Positions 53,956 to 63,727 of a stretch of 64,000 bases of DNA are shown here, piece after piece; the stretch's first letter is position 1, and every line of letters begins with the position of its first letter. The notes under the pieces are model-generated. The model saw only the letters and a program-made list of their open reading frames with translations. It was not told the origin of the DNA and did no database searches. A program made the position numbers and the translations under genes. Source of the DNA: Pseudoxanthomonas wuyuanensis (GTDB taxonomy: Bacteria; Pseudomonadota; Gammaproteobacteria; Xanthomonadales; Xanthomonadaceae); the NCBI RefSeq assembly GCF_900215535.1, contig NZ_OCND01000001.1, positions 930,001 to 994,000 on the forward strand, in the 5' to 3' direction.

Positions 53956-54489
53956 TCAATGGATCGGCGGCACATCTTCCTCGGGCCCGATCTCGATTGC
54001 CGCCTGATCGTTCGCATACTCGATCTTGAAGTCGCCCCGCCGCAGCCAGGCTGCCGTATCGGCGGCCAAGGCATTGCTGATCTTGCTCAATGACGAGCAA
54101 CCGTCGCGGAAAAGCGTCATGGTGCGCCGGTAGGGCTGGTACTGGCCCACCAACGCGCCGTCCTCGTAAAGCTCGGCACGGATCATTGCCCACTTGGGCC
54201 CCGAGAACGCGCCTCCATCCGCGCTGCGCATATGCATGATGCGAATACGCAGGACACGGCCCGGTAGTGTCGCCAGATCCTGGTCGGTCAACTCGACCAG
54301 GCCTTTTGAGTATTCGGCCAGGCGTGCAGGAAACTCCGCCGTCCAATCGCATTCCTTCATGAACTCCGGATATCCGGCATAGCCCTCGCGCAGTTCGATC
54401 ACCGGGCTGGTGCGGATCGGGTTGTCGGCCAACGCTGGCAAAGCCAGCAGAAGCAGGCACAGGGCCAACGGCAGGCGCAAGCCATTCAT
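53956..54489 (-). CDS. Exported protein of unknown function
   Basis: The 177-residue precursor has a signal peptide (LRLPLALCLLLLALPALA) and no family I recognise. The mature part has AMIRAELYEDGALVGQYQPY and two cysteines (KECDW, RDGCSS) that could pair. It overlaps the gene upstream by four bases. Confidence 0.65.
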   Translation of the reverse strand: MNGLRLPLALCLLLLALPALADNPIRTSPVIELREGYAGYPEFMKECDWTAEFPARLAEYSKGLVELTDQDLATLPGRVLRIRIMHMRSADGGAFSGPKWAMIRAELYEDGALVGQYQPYRRTMTLFRDGCSSLSKISNALAADTAAWLRRGDFKIEYANDQAAIEIGPEEDVPPIH

Positions 54490-54929
54490 GGCGCTACGGC
54501 CGATGATGCGGGCTGGTGAAACACCGGCGAGGCCTGGATGTCGTGGGCCAGGTTGCGGATCCAGCGGTTGTAGTTGCCGTGGATCTCCGGTGCTCCGCGC
54601 TTGACCCGGTAGTTCATCTCCACGCTGGACACATACTCGATCTTGAAGCCATTGTCGTCGTAGCGCACGGCAACGACGACCTCATGCTCACGCGGCGAAT
54701 AACGCAGCGTGACCCTACCCGGCTCGCTGTCAACGACGGTCCAGCCTCGCCGTTGGCCGGCATGGATGACTGCCGCCTTGATGCGCGCGGCGGTGGGCGC
54801 AATGCCGTTGGTGGATTCGACTCGCTGGTACTGCGGTATCGCCATCGGGTCGTGCTTGCCTGCGGCAGCGGGTCCGGACATCACGGCAAGCGCTGCCGCA
54901 AGCAGCAGCGAAACGGAGTGCTTCTTCAT
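54486..54929 (-). CDS. Exported protein of unknown function
   Basis: The 147-residue precursor has a signal peptide ending in GPAAAG. The mature part (IKAAVIHAGQRRGWTVVDSE, VTLRYSPREHEVVVAVRYDD) looks like a small beta-sheet domain seen in periplasmic proteins. It starts 26 bp after the ketosynthase gene, so it is likely co-transcribed with the pigment genes. Confidence 0.65.
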   Translation of the reverse strand: MKKHSVSLLLAAALAVMSGPAAAGKHDPMAIPQYQRVESTNGIAPTAARIKAAVIHAGQRRGWTVVDSEPGRVTLRYSPREHEVVVAVRYDDNGFKIEYVSSVEMNYRVKRGAPEIHGNYNRWIRNLAHDIQASPVFHQPASSAVAP

Positions 54930-54955
54930 CTCTCTCCCCTATAGATGGTGAACAG

Positions 54956-56200
54956 TCAGGTCTGCCAGCGCTTGAAAATCAGCGAGGTGTTGATACCGCC
55001 GAAGGCGAAGTTGTTGCTCATCACGTAGTCGGTCTGCAGTTCCCTGCCCTCGCCGGTGATGTAGTCCAGTTCGGCGCAATGCGGATCGCGCTGTTCCAGA
55101 TTCAGCGTCGGCGCAAACCAGCCTTCGCGCATCATGCCGATGCTGGCCCAGGCCTCGTAGGCGCCGCAGGCTCCGAGCGTGTGGCCGACATAGCTCTTCA
55201 GCGAACTGATCGGCATGCGCGCGCCGAACACCTGCGCGGTGGCCGCGGTTTCGGCGATGTCGCCGTGATCGGTGGCGGTGCCGTGGGCGTTGACGTAGCC
55301 GATGGCGGCGGCGCTCAAACCGGCATCCTCCAGCGCCAGCCGCATCGCCTGCGCCATCGTTTCGGCGCTGGGCTGGGTGACATGCTGGCCATCGCTGTTG
55401 GTGCCGTAACCGACGATCTCCGCCAGTATCGGCGCGCCGCGCTCGCGCGCGTGTTCGTACTCCTCCAGGATCAGCGTGCAGGCACCCTCGCCCAGCACCA
55501 GACCATCGCGGTTGGCGTCGAACGGACGCGGCGTGGTTTCCGGCGCATCGTTGCGTACGCTGGTGGCGAACAACGTGTCGAATACCGCCGCGGCGGTGGC
55601 GTCCAACTGCTCGGCGCCGCCGGCGATCATCGCGATCTGCTTGCCGGCGCGAATGACTTCGTAAGCCGAACCCACACCCTGGCTGCCGGAGGTACAGGCG
55701 CTGGAGGTGGTGATGACGCGCCCGGTCAGGCCGAAGAACACGCCGATATTGACCGGCGCGGTGTGGCTCATCATCTTCAGGTAGGTGGTGGCGCTGATGC
55801 CTTCGGTGGTGTGCTCGTTGAGCATGCGGCCGAACTCGCCGACGGCATCGTGGCTGCCGGCCGAAGATCCGTAGGACACGCCCACCCGGCCGCTTTTCAG
55901 CAGCGGGTCGCCCAGCAGGCCGGCCTGCTGCAGCGCCAGCTCGGTGGCGCGTACCGACATCAATGCGACCCGCCCCATGCTGCGGGTGGTCTTGCGGTTG
56001 TAATGCGACGGCAGCTGGAAATCCTCGGCCGGCGCCGCCAGCTTGGTGTTGAGCCCTTCGTAGATGTCCCAGGCGTCGATGCGGCGTACCGCGTTGCGGC
56101 ATTCGCGCAACCGCAGATGCACGCTGTTCCAGTCATGGCCCAGCGGGCTGATGGTGCCGCCGCCGGTGACGACGACGCGCCTGTCGGTATTGCGGCTCAT
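54956..56200 (-). CDS. FabF-like ketosynthase of aryl-polyene cluster
   Basis: The 414-residue ketosynthase has the Cys169-His-His triad (TSSACTSGSQG, NAHGTATDHGD, SYVGHTLGACG). It should extend the polyene chain with malonyl-ACP. The start overlaps the ketoreductase gene by four bases. Confidence 0.9.
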   Translation of the reverse strand: MSRNTDRRVVVTGGGTISPLGHDWNSVHLRLRECRNAVRRIDAWDIYEGLNTKLAAPAEDFQLPSHYNRKTTRSMGRVALMSVRATELALQQAGLLGDPLLKSGRVGVSYGSSAGSHDAVGEFGRMLNEHTTEGISATTYLKMMSHTAPVNIGVFFGLTGRVITTSSACTSGSQGVGSAYEVIRAGKQIAMIAGGAEQLDATAAAVFDTLFATSVRNDAPETTPRPFDANRDGLVLGEGACTLILEEYEHARERGAPILAEIVGYGTNSDGQHVTQPSAETMAQAMRLALEDAGLSAAAIGYVNAHGTATDHGDIAETAATAQVFGARMPISSLKSYVGHTLGACGAYEAWASIGMMREGWFAPTLNLEQRDPHCAELDYITGEGRELQTDYVMSNNFAFGGINTSLIFKRWQT

Positions 56201-56931
56201 CCGATCAATCCCCCATTGACGGAGATCACCTGGCGGGTGATGTAGCTGGCCTGTTCGGAAACCAGGAACGCGACGATGGCCGCCACTTCCTCCGGCCGGC
56301 CCATCCGCCGCATCGGGATCATCTTCAACGCTTCCTCCAGCACTTCGCCACTGACCATCTCGGTATCGATCAAGCCCGGCGCCACGCAGTTGACGGTGAT
56401 CGCGCGACTGGCCAGCTCCAGCGCCAGCGCCTTGCTTGCGCCGATGATGCCGGCCTTGGCCGCGCTGTAGTTGGTCTGGCCGCGGTTGCCGACCAGCCCG
56501 GACACCGACGACAGCGTCACGATGCGTCCGGGCTTGCGCCGGCGCACCATCGGCATGATCAACGGGTTGAGCACGTTGTAGAACGCATCCAGGTTGGTGT
56601 GGATGACCGCATCCCAGTCCTCGCCGCTCATCGCCGGAAAAGCGTTGTCGCGGGCGATGCCGGCATTGCAGACCACGCCGTAGCAGGCGCCGTGTTCGGC
56701 CACGTCGGCCTCCAGCGCCTGCGCGCAGGCCGCGCGGTCGGCGACATCGAACGCCAGTACGCGCGCCCGGCGGCCCAGCGCGCGGATCTCGTCGGCCACG
56801 GCCTCGGCTTCCGCCACCCGGCTGCGGCAATGCACGGCCACATCAAATCCGTCCCGGGCCAGCCGCAGCGCGATCGCGCGGCCGATGCCCCGGCTCCCTC
56901 CTGTCACCAGGATGGTCGAGTCCCCACTCAT
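56197..56931 (-). CDS. FabG-like 3-ketoacyl-ACP reductase
   Basis: The 244-residue short-chain dehydrogenase has TGGSRGIGRAIA at the N-terminus, NAGIARDN, Ser in TLSSVSGL and the YSAAKAG catalytic motif. It reduces the keto group after each polyene extension. It overlaps both neighbours by four bases. Confidence 0.92.
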   Translation of the reverse strand: MSGDSTILVTGGSRGIGRAIALRLARDGFDVAVHCRSRVAEAEAVADEIRALGRRARVLAFDVADRAACAQALEADVAEHGACYGVVCNAGIARDNAFPAMSGEDWDAVIHTNLDAFYNVLNPLIMPMVRRRKPGRIVTLSSVSGLVGNRGQTNYSAAKAGIIGASKALALELASRAITVNCVAPGLIDTEMVSGEVLEEALKMIPMRRMGRPEEVAAIVAFLVSEQASYITRQVISVNGGLIG

Positions 56932-57383
56932 GCTTCGTCATTCTCCAGATAAGCCTTCGCATCCGCCGGTTCGTAGACCGATACGTTGGCGGAAGCCAAC
57001 TCGTTGCCGCCTTCCAGAATCCGGCAGGCGAACATCCCCAGGCCATTGTCGCCCAACAGCTCGCATCTTGCCTCCACCCGCAACACTGCGCCGGGGCGGA
57101 AATACGGTTCCGCGCAGACATAGCGGCGTGTGCCCAGCAGGAAGCCGATCGACGGCTCGCCGCCGGCCCGGCGCGCGCGGCAGCCGGCCCAGGCAGCGAT
57201 GGTCTGCGCCATGTACTCCACGCCCACCCAGGCCGGCACGCCCTGCTCGGCGTTGAACGGCCCGTCGGCCGGCACCTGCAGTTCCACCGCGGCGCTTTCT
57301 TCGTCCCACTCCAGCAGGCGCTCGATCAGCAGCAGAGTGCCGCGGTGCGGCACCACCCTTTCGATGTCGTAAAGCGTATTCAT
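56928..57383 (-). CDS. Hot-dog 3-hydroxyacyl-ACP dehydratase
   Basis: The 151-residue protein begins MNTLYDIERVVPHRGTLLLIERLLEW and has WVGVEYMAQTIAAWAGCRAR, the ApeP/FabZ-like pattern of aryl-polyene dehydratases. It makes the double bonds of the polyene. Confidence 0.88.
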   Translation of the reverse strand: MNTLYDIERVVPHRGTLLLIERLLEWDEESAAVELQVPADGPFNAEQGVPAWVGVEYMAQTIAAWAGCRARRAGGEPSIGFLLGTRRYVCAEPYFRPGAVLRVEARCELLGDNGLGMFACRILEGGNELASANVSVYEPADAKAYLENDEA

Positions 57384-58576
57384 CCGTCGGCTCCGAACAG
57401 CAGTACGGCATTGCTGCCGCCAAAGGCGAACGAGTGGCTCAGCACATGCCGCAACGGCGCCGCCGCGCGTTCGCCCGGCGCAGCGAAACGCAATGCCGGC
57501 AATCCGGGATCGGCCTGGCCGTCCCACCAGTGCGGCGGCAGCCGGTGCTCGGGATTGTCGGCCATCGCCAGCCAGCACAGCGCCGCCTCGATGGCGCCGG
57601 CTGCGCCCAGCGTATGCCCGGTCAGCGCCTTGGTCGAACTGACCGGCGTGTCCAGGCCCACCGTGGCGGCCACGGCCCGGCTTTCCATCGCATCGTTCTG
57701 CGGGGTGGCGGTGCCATGCAGATTGACGTAATCGACATCGCCCGCTGCGATGCCGGCACGCGCGAGCGCCTGGCCGATCGCCGCAATCGCACCCAGGCCC
57801 TGCGGTTCGGGCGAAGAGATATGGTGCGCATCGGAGGTTTCGCCCCAGCCGGCCAGCCTTACCGGACCGGGTTCGCGGGTCATCAGGAACAGCGCCGCAC
57901 CCTCGCCGATGTTGATGCCGTTGCGGTTGCGCGAAAACGGATTGCAGCGCGTCGCCGACACCGATTCCAGCGCGGAGAAGCCGTTGATGGTGAACCGGCA
58001 AAGCGAATCGGCGCCGCCGGCGATCACCGCATCGGCAATTCCGGCGCGCAGCAGCCGCGCCGCCGATGCCAACGCCTTGGCGCTGGAAGAACAGGCGGTG
58101 GAAAGCGTCCAGGCCGGCCCGCCGGCGCCGGCTTCGGCAGCGATGAAGCGCGATGGCGCGCCGATTTCCTGCTGGCCGTAGTGGAAACCTTCCGGCCACC
58201 GGCCGCTGGCGCGCCATAGCGGCAGCGCCCGCTCGGATTCGCCGATGCCGGACGTGCTGGTGCCCAGGATCACCGCGACCCGGTGTGCGCCGTAACGCGC
58301 CACGGCCGCGCCGGCGGCAACGCGGATCTGTTCGAAAGCCAGCCGCAGCAACGCGTTGTTGCGGCCGCGCAGCGGCAACGGACAATCGGAAAGATCCGGC
58401 AACGGCGCGGCGACTTCGCCCAGCGCCAGCGGCCGCCCCGGCGTCCACGCATCGGTGAGCGTCAATGGCGCCGGGGCGTCGGACCGCAACAGCGCCTGGG
58501 CAACCTGGCGGCGGCCATTGCCCAGCGCGCAGACCACGCCGAGTTCACTGAGAAAAACCGGCTGCGAGGCGCTCAC
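57380..58576 (-). CDS. Second ketosynthase of aryl-polyene cluster
   Basis: The 398-residue ketosynthase has an intact triad (TACSSSAKAL with Cys162, NLHGTATPQND, ALTGHTLGAAG). It starts with GTG at 58576, overlapping the previous stop as GTGA. Its short divergent N-terminus fits the start-unit or chain-length ketosynthases of aryl-polyene loci. Confidence 0.88.
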   Translation of the reverse strand: MSASQPVFLSELGVVCALGNGRRQVAQALLRSDAPAPLTLTDAWTPGRPLALGEVAAPLPDLSDCPLPLRGRNNALLRLAFEQIRVAAGAAVARYGAHRVAVILGTSTSGIGESERALPLWRASGRWPEGFHYGQQEIGAPSRFIAAEAGAGGPAWTLSTACSSSAKALASAARLLRAGIADAVIAGGADSLCRFTINGFSALESVSATRCNPFSRNRNGINIGEGAALFLMTREPGPVRLAGWGETSDAHHISSPEPQGLGAIAAIGQALARAGIAAGDVDYVNLHGTATPQNDAMESRAVAATVGLDTPVSSTKALTGHTLGAAGAIEAALCWLAMADNPEHRLPPHWWDGQADPGLPALRFAAPGERAAAPLRHVLSHSFAFGGSNAVLLFGADG

Positions 58577-59109
58577 TGGGTTTCCCCGTCTGCCGATTCG
58601 ATCTCCAGCCGGTAGCCCTCGGCCAGGTTTTCCAGCCGTACCCGCTGCGGCGACAGCTCGGTCGCCACCAGCCACGCGGTGCCGCCATGCAGCAGCGTGC
58701 GCACGCCTGGCGACTGCTGCAGCTGCCAGCCTTCCGGCAGTGCGGCACGGATCGCCTCGGCGGGCCAGCGGACGAATTGCAGGTCGTCGAGCACGCGTTC
58801 GCCGCGCACCGCCGGCGGCAGCCAGGGGGCGCGTTGCTGTTGAAGTTCGCGTCCATCCCAGCGCAGGCGCACACCGGACTGGCCCAGCGCCAGCACCAGC
58901 AGGCGGACTTCGTGCCCATCGACCTCCAACAGCGCGTCCAGTTCGCGCTGTTGCGCGCCGAAGCTGAAATGCAGCCGTTGCTGCACCGAGATCGTCTGCC
59001 CCAGCGAGGCCGGAGACAACCGCAACGGCGGCAACTCCTGCAACGACGCCGCAGGCCTGTGCGCGCACGCGGCCAGCAACAGGCAGGCCAGCAGCAGCGG
59101 CATGGACAT
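58573..59109 (-). CDS. Lipoprotein of aryl-polyene cluster (DUF3261-like)
   Basis: The 178-residue protein has a lipobox (MSMPLLLACLLLAACAH) and a beta-rich mature part (RLHFSFGAQQRELDALLEVDG, VRLRWDGREL) typical of the DUF3261 lipoproteins found with aryl-polyene genes. It probably helps move the pigment to the outer membrane. The ATG at 59109 shares a base with the upstream stop. Confidence 0.8.
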   Translation of the reverse strand: MSMPLLLACLLLAACAHRPAASLQELPPLRLSPASLGQTISVQQRLHFSFGAQQRELDALLEVDGHEVRLLVLALGQSGVRLRWDGRELQQQRAPWLPPAVRGERVLDDLQFVRWPAEAIRAALPEGWQLQQSPGVRTLLHGGTAWLVATELSPQRVRLENLAEGYRLEIESADGETQ

Positions 59110-60341
59110 CAACCGGCGCACAGTTGCTCCAGCACGCGCAGCCGGCGCTCGGTTTCGGCCACGTAGGGATTGCGTTTGTCCCAGGCGTAGCCGGCCAGAA
59201 TCGAACAGATCATGGCGCGGATATCCGGCTGCGGGTCTGGATGGAAGATGATCTTCTGGAAGCCGCCCTGGTACCACGCCTCGACGAAACGGCGGAACGT
59301 CTGCACGCCGTCGCGCAGCGGAATGGCGAAATCCCGTTCCCAGTCGACCGTCTCGCCGGCGTACTTGCGCTGCAGGCAAGCGCTGGCCAGCTGCGCCGAC
59401 TTGAAGGCGATGGTGACGCCGGAAGAAAACACCGGGTCGAGGAATTCGCCGGCATTACCCAGCAGCGCGTAGCCCGGCCCCCACAGCGACTTCACATTGG
59501 CCGAGTAGCCGGTGATCTGGCGCACCGGCAGCACGCCCCATTCGGCGTTCTTCAGCAGCCGGGTCAGATTGGGATCCTCGCCGACAATGGCCTGCAGCCG
59601 CTCCATCTCGCCGCCGCGGTAGCGCTCCAGGAACGCCGGTTCGGCCACCACGCCCAGCGAACAGCAGCCGTTGGAGAACGGAATCGTCCAGTACCACACG
59701 TCCACATGTTCGGGGTGGGTGGTGATCAGGATCTTGTTGCGGTCGAAACCGGCATCGGCCGGAATATGGTCGCGCACATGGGTGAAGATGGCGCCGCGTA
59801 CCGGGAAGTTGGACGGGCTTTCCAGCTTCAGCAGCCGCGGCAGCAGCCGGCCGAAACCGCTGGCGTCGAGCATGAAATCGGCCTGGATGATGTATTCCTC
59901 GCCTTCCGGCGAACGCACCGTGACCTGCGGGACTTCGCCCGGCATGGCCGCCAGCACTTCGTGCCGGTAGCGGACTTCCGCGCCCATCCGCTCGGCGCCC
60001 TTGGCCAGCACGTGGTCGAAATCGGCGCGCTGCACCTGGTAGGTGGTGCCCCAACCCGGCGAAAACTTGTCGCGGAAATCGAACTCGGTGCTGCGCTCGC
60101 CGCGCACGAACGCGGCGCCGTTCTTGTACTGGAAACCGGCCTCGACCACGTCCTGCAGCAGGCCGGCGGCCTCGATGTACTCCATGCTCTGCGGCAGCAG
60201 GCTCTCGCCGATGGAAAAGCGCGGAAACTGCTCGCGCTCGAGAATCAGCACCTGGCGCCCCTGCTGGCGCAGCAGCGCAGCAGCGACCGAACCGGCCGGC
60301 CCCGCGCCGATGATCAGGATTTCCGTCTTTTCGATCTTCAT
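59109..60341 (-). CDS. FAD-dependent oxidoreductase, halogenase-like
   Basis: The 410-residue flavoprotein has IIGAGPAGSVAAALLRQQG, FPRFSIGESLLPQSM and DASGFGRLLPRLL, as in geranylgeranyl-reductase/tryptophan-halogenase relatives found in xanthomonadin loci. The Lys and WxWxIP motifs of true halogenases were not clearly seen (a WYWTIPFSNG stretch is present), so ring modification by hydroxylation or halogenation is open. Confidence 0.82.
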   Translation of the reverse strand: MKIEKTEILIIGAGPAGSVAAALLRQQGRQVLILEREQFPRFSIGESLLPQSMEYIEAAGLLQDVVEAGFQYKNGAAFVRGERSTEFDFRDKFSPGWGTTYQVQRADFDHVLAKGAERMGAEVRYRHEVLAAMPGEVPQVTVRSPEGEEYIIQADFMLDASGFGRLLPRLLKLESPSNFPVRGAIFTHVRDHIPADAGFDRNKILITTHPEHVDVWYWTIPFSNGCCSLGVVAEPAFLERYRGGEMERLQAIVGEDPNLTRLLKNAEWGVLPVRQITGYSANVKSLWGPGYALLGNAGEFLDPVFSSGVTIAFKSAQLASACLQRKYAGETVDWERDFAIPLRDGVQTFRRFVEAWYQGGFQKIIFHPDPQPDIRAMICSILAGYAWDKRNPYVAETERRLRVLEQLCAG

Positions 60342-62716
60342 TCCGTTTTGTCCGTACCAGGGTTGGATAAAGGGGCGGCCAACGGCCGGAACAATGGCGA
60401 AATCAGCCAGACCAGGCCGATGCCGAACAGCAGCGTCAGCCCGAAGGCGCGCAACGCCGGCGTGGCCGACAGCGCCAGCAAGCCGAACGACAGCCAGGTG
60501 CTGGCGGCGCCGACGCAGACCGCCAGCCAGGCGCTGGCATCGCCGCGATGCTCGACCAGGAAGATGCCGTAGTCGATGCCCATGCCCAGCAACAGCAGCA
60601 GCGCCAGCACGTTGAACAACTGCAGCGGCTGGCCCAGCAACCCCAGCAACGCCACCGTCAGCAGCCCGGCCAGCAGCGTCGGCGCCAGCGCGCGCCAGGC
60701 CAGGCCGCGATAGCGCCACCACAGCGCCGCGAACACCGCCGCCACGCCTGCCAGCAGCAACCAGCTCATCTGCACCCGGTAATACGCCAGCAGCCGCGAG
60801 AAATCGCCGGTGCGGTCGACCCAGCGCACGCCCGGCAAGCCGGCGGCGGCGGCTTGCATCGCCTGCATCGACGCCTCGCCGTGCAGTCCATCCAGCATCA
60901 CCACGCTGGCCACATCCGTGCCCAACGGGCCCAGCCACAGCTGCCGGAACGGCTGCGATACCGGCGAGGCCAGCCAGTCTTCCAGCGTCAGCGGTTGCGC
61001 CGGGAATGCGGCGCGTTGCAGGGGCTCGCCCAACGCCGCGCCAACCTCTGTCATCACTGCCGTTTCCACGCGCGCGGTCAGTTCGGCGTCGGCCTGCTGG
61101 GCCGCGTTCGATGGCAGCCAGTCGCTGATGGCGCGGTAGCCTCGCAACTGGCCGGCGGCGACAACCGGCGCCAACCGCTGCAGCAGCGCCTCCTCGCGCT
61201 GCAGGACGGTCTCGCTGTCGGCACCGCGGACAAGGAAGAACTGCGCCGGACTGGGCATGCCCAGCAGGCGGCCGATCCCGGCCTGCTGGTCCAGCAGAGC
61301 TTGCGGCGAAGACTGCAGGCTGCGCAGATCGTCATCGGTCTGCAGCCGCCACAGGCCGGCCGCCAGCAACACCGCCATCGCCAGTCCGGCGACCGCCCAG
61401 CCGCGGCTGGCGCGCACGCGCGGCCAGCGTTGCAGCGTATCGGCCAGCCAGCGCGAAAAGCCGCTGACGCGCAGCGCTCCGCCATCGAGCCAGGGAAACC
61501 AGCAGATCACGGTCAGGAATGCCGCCGCCAGCCCCACCACCGAGAACAGCGCCATCTGCCGCAGCCCCGGGAACGGCGCCAGTCCCAGCGCCAGGTACGC
61601 CAGCGCGCTGGTCAGCAATGCCAGCGACAATCCCGGCAGCAGGTAGCGCAACAGCGACCAACGCTGGTCGGGATGCTTGCCGCGACGCGATGCGAACCAG
61701 TGGATGCCGTAGTCCTCGGCCACGCCGATCAGGCTGGCGCCGAAGATCAGCGTCAGCAGGTGCACGTTGCCGAATACCATGGCGGTGATCGACAGCGCCG
61801 TCGCGCAACCTATCAGCAGCGACATCGCCACCAGCAGTATCGGCCGCAACGAGCGGAATGCCAGCCAGGCCAGCAGCAGCACCGCCGCCAGCGAGCCCAG
61901 TCCGATCACATTGACTTCGCGGCTGGCCTGCACCGCCGCGGCCTCTGCATGCAGCGGTACGCCGGCGCGCAGTTCCGTGATGTCCGCGACCTGGGCGCGC
62001 GCGGCCTCGGCCGCGCGGTCCAGCGCATCTTCGATGGTCCGCCGACCATCCAGCCGGAACGCCGATGCGCGGGTCTGGAACTGCAGCACCGCCCACACCC
62101 GGCCATCGGCATGCAGCAAGCCGTCCTCGCCGACCCGCAGCCCCGAACTCGCCGCCCGCGCCTGCCACCATTGCGGCCACAACCCCAACGGATCGGCATG
62201 CCATGCGGTCAGCCGCGGCGCGCCCATCGGTCCGTACAGGGACGCCAGCGCCGATTCGGCCAACGCTGCGGCCGGTTCCTCACGCAGCCGTTGCCGCTGT
62301 TGCGGCGTCAACAAGCGGTCGCGGTGCGGCGCATAGAACGCCTGCGCCTGCGCGAACCAGTCCTGCGCATCGCCGGCCGGCTCGAACGGCAGGGTCGACG
62401 CCTGCAGCGCGCCCAGGTAGGCCGCCTGCGCCTGTTGCGCCTGCCCGGCATCGGCGGCGCCCAGCAGCACCACCATCTGCCGTGCGCTGGCGTCGGCGAT
62501 ACGGCGGGTGGCATCGGCCAGCAGGCGATCGTCGGCGTCCTGCGGCAGCATCGCCAGCACATCGCTGTCGATGCGCGACTGCTGCCAGAACCGCCATTGA
62601 TGCCACCCGATGGCGATCACCAGCAACAGCCAGCCCAGCGCCAGCCAGCGCCAGAGCGCGCGATATCGCGCATCGCGCTGGACCGCCGCATCAGTCAAAG
62701 CGTGCCGCCTCGGCAT
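60338..62716 (-). CDS. MMPL/RND-type exporter of aryl-polyene cluster
   Basis: The 792-residue membrane protein has two repeats of one helix, a large periplasmic domain and five helices, with DYGIHWF and DYGIFLVEH in the helix-4 positions expected of MMPL transporters. It likely exports the polyene lipid. It overlaps the next gene by four bases. Confidence 0.88.
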   Translation of the reverse strand: MPRRHALTDAAVQRDARYRALWRWLALGWLLLVIAIGWHQWRFWQQSRIDSDVLAMLPQDADDRLLADATRRIADASARQMVVLLGAADAGQAQQAQAAYLGALQASTLPFEPAGDAQDWFAQAQAFYAPHRDRLLTPQQRQRLREEPAAALAESALASLYGPMGAPRLTAWHADPLGLWPQWWQARAASSGLRVGEDGLLHADGRVWAVLQFQTRASAFRLDGRRTIEDALDRAAEAARAQVADITELRAGVPLHAEAAAVQASREVNVIGLGSLAAVLLLAWLAFRSLRPILLVAMSLLIGCATALSITAMVFGNVHLLTLIFGASLIGVAEDYGIHWFASRRGKHPDQRWSLLRYLLPGLSLALLTSALAYLALGLAPFPGLRQMALFSVVGLAAAFLTVICWFPWLDGGALRVSGFSRWLADTLQRWPRVRASRGWAVAGLAMAVLLAAGLWRLQTDDDLRSLQSSPQALLDQQAGIGRLLGMPSPAQFFLVRGADSETVLQREEALLQRLAPVVAAGQLRGYRAISDWLPSNAAQQADAELTARVETAVMTEVGAALGEPLQRAAFPAQPLTLEDWLASPVSQPFRQLWLGPLGTDVASVVMLDGLHGEASMQAMQAAAAGLPGVRWVDRTGDFSRLLAYYRVQMSWLLLAGVAAVFAALWWRYRGLAWRALAPTLLAGLLTVALLGLLGQPLQLFNVLALLLLLGMGIDYGIFLVEHRGDASAWLAVCVGAASTWLSFGLLALSATPALRAFGLTLLFGIGLVWLISPLFRPLAAPLSNPGTDKTE

Positions 62717-63311
62717 CGCTCAACACGGCCGGCGATTCGCTGATGCCGGTAAACTCCAGTACGGTGCGGTCGCCATTGGCTTCGTCGATTTCAACGTGGC
62801 GCACATGGCGGTCGCCTTGCAGGCGGATACGTTCGAACGAACGCGCCAGCGGGCCCGGCCGCGGCGTCAGCGTCAACCGCCAGCCCTGCTCCGGCAGCGC
62901 CTCGACCGTGCTGGAAAAGCGCGGCGCCAGCGCCGCCACATCGCCGCTCATCAGCGCGAACATCATCTCGTTGACCGCACGCAGCGCCGGTTGCTGGCGC
63001 CCGTCCAACTCGACCCGGGTGCTGCCGTCGCGCTGGCGGCTGAGGATGCGGTCGCGGGTCAGCACCACTTCCGAAGCAAACGGCTTCAGCGTGCTCCACA
63101 GCACGCCCCGCTCGCGCGACAGCACGAAATTCCCTTCCGACCGCAGCGACTTGCTGAACCCGGCCACCTGCTTCTGTTGCTGGAAATCTCCGCGCAACAC
63201 CGGCACCTGCGCCACGCGCTGCTGCACCAGCGCCAGATCGTCGGCGGCCCGCACCGCTACCGCACCGAACGCCAGCGTCAAGGCCAGCAACCCCGTTATC
63301 GCCCATTTCAT
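62691..63311 (-). CDS. LolA-like outer-membrane lipid carrier
   Basis: The 206-residue precursor has a signal peptide and LolA-type wording (LRGDFQQQKQVAGFSKSLRSEGNFV, GVLWSTLKPF). It probably carries polyene or lipoprotein across the periplasm with the MMPL protein. It overlaps that gene by 26 bases. Confidence 0.83.
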   Translation of the reverse strand: MKWAITGLLALTLAFGAVAVRAADDLALVQQRVAQVPVLRGDFQQQKQVAGFSKSLRSEGNFVLSRERGVLWSTLKPFASEVVLTRDRILSRQRDGSTRVELDGRQQPALRAVNEMMFALMSGDVAALAPRFSSTVEALPEQGWRLTLTPRPGPLARSFERIRLQGDRHVRHVEIDEANGDRTVLEFTGISESPAVLSDAEAARFD

Positions 63312-63727
63312 TGCGGTGCCACTCCCAGCTTCTGCCACAGGACCGGCGGACAGACATAGAGCATCTCGCCTGAAGCCGCCTCGACCGCCACCTGGATGGT
63401 GTGCGCGGCGGTCAGCTTCTGTCCGGTTTCGGCATCGCGTATCCGGTAATCGAACTTGAGCCGGTTTTCCCATTCGACCAGTTGCACGGCCACCACCAGC
63501 GGCTGGCCGAACCGCAGCGGCCGGATGTACTTGATGCGCGCATCCACCACCGGCCACAGGTAGCCGGATTCGAGCATTTGCGGGTAGTCGTAATCGAAGC
63601 GCTGCAGCAGCTTGCAACGCGCCAGCTCCAGGTATCTGAAGTAATTGCCGTGCCAGACCACGTTCATCGGATCGCAGTCGTGGAAGGCCGGCGACAGCGC
63701 CAGCTCGGCGGTCAGGTCAGCCGGCAT
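63308..63727 (-). CDS. Hot-dog acyl thioesterase
   Basis: The 139-residue protein has the 4-hydroxybenzoyl-CoA thioesterase motif (FHDCDPMNVVWHGNYFRYLE) with the catalytic Asp. It could release the polyene chain or its aromatic starter. It overlaps the upstream lyase gene by 11 bases. Confidence 0.85.
   Translation of the reverse strand: MPADLTAELALSPAFHDCDPMNVVWHGNYFRYLELARCKLLQRFDYDYPQMLESGYLWPVVDARIKYIRPLRFGQPLVVAVQLVEWENRLKFDYRIRDAETGQKLTAAHTIQVAVEAASGEMLYVCPPVLWQKLGVAPQ

Noticed and set aside
59109..60938. A 609-residue version of the FAD enzyme with a long N-terminal extension
   Set aside because: The extension overlaps the MMPL exporter in another frame; the MKIEKTEILIIGAGPAG start at 60341 fits the family and overlaps the exporter stop by four bases.
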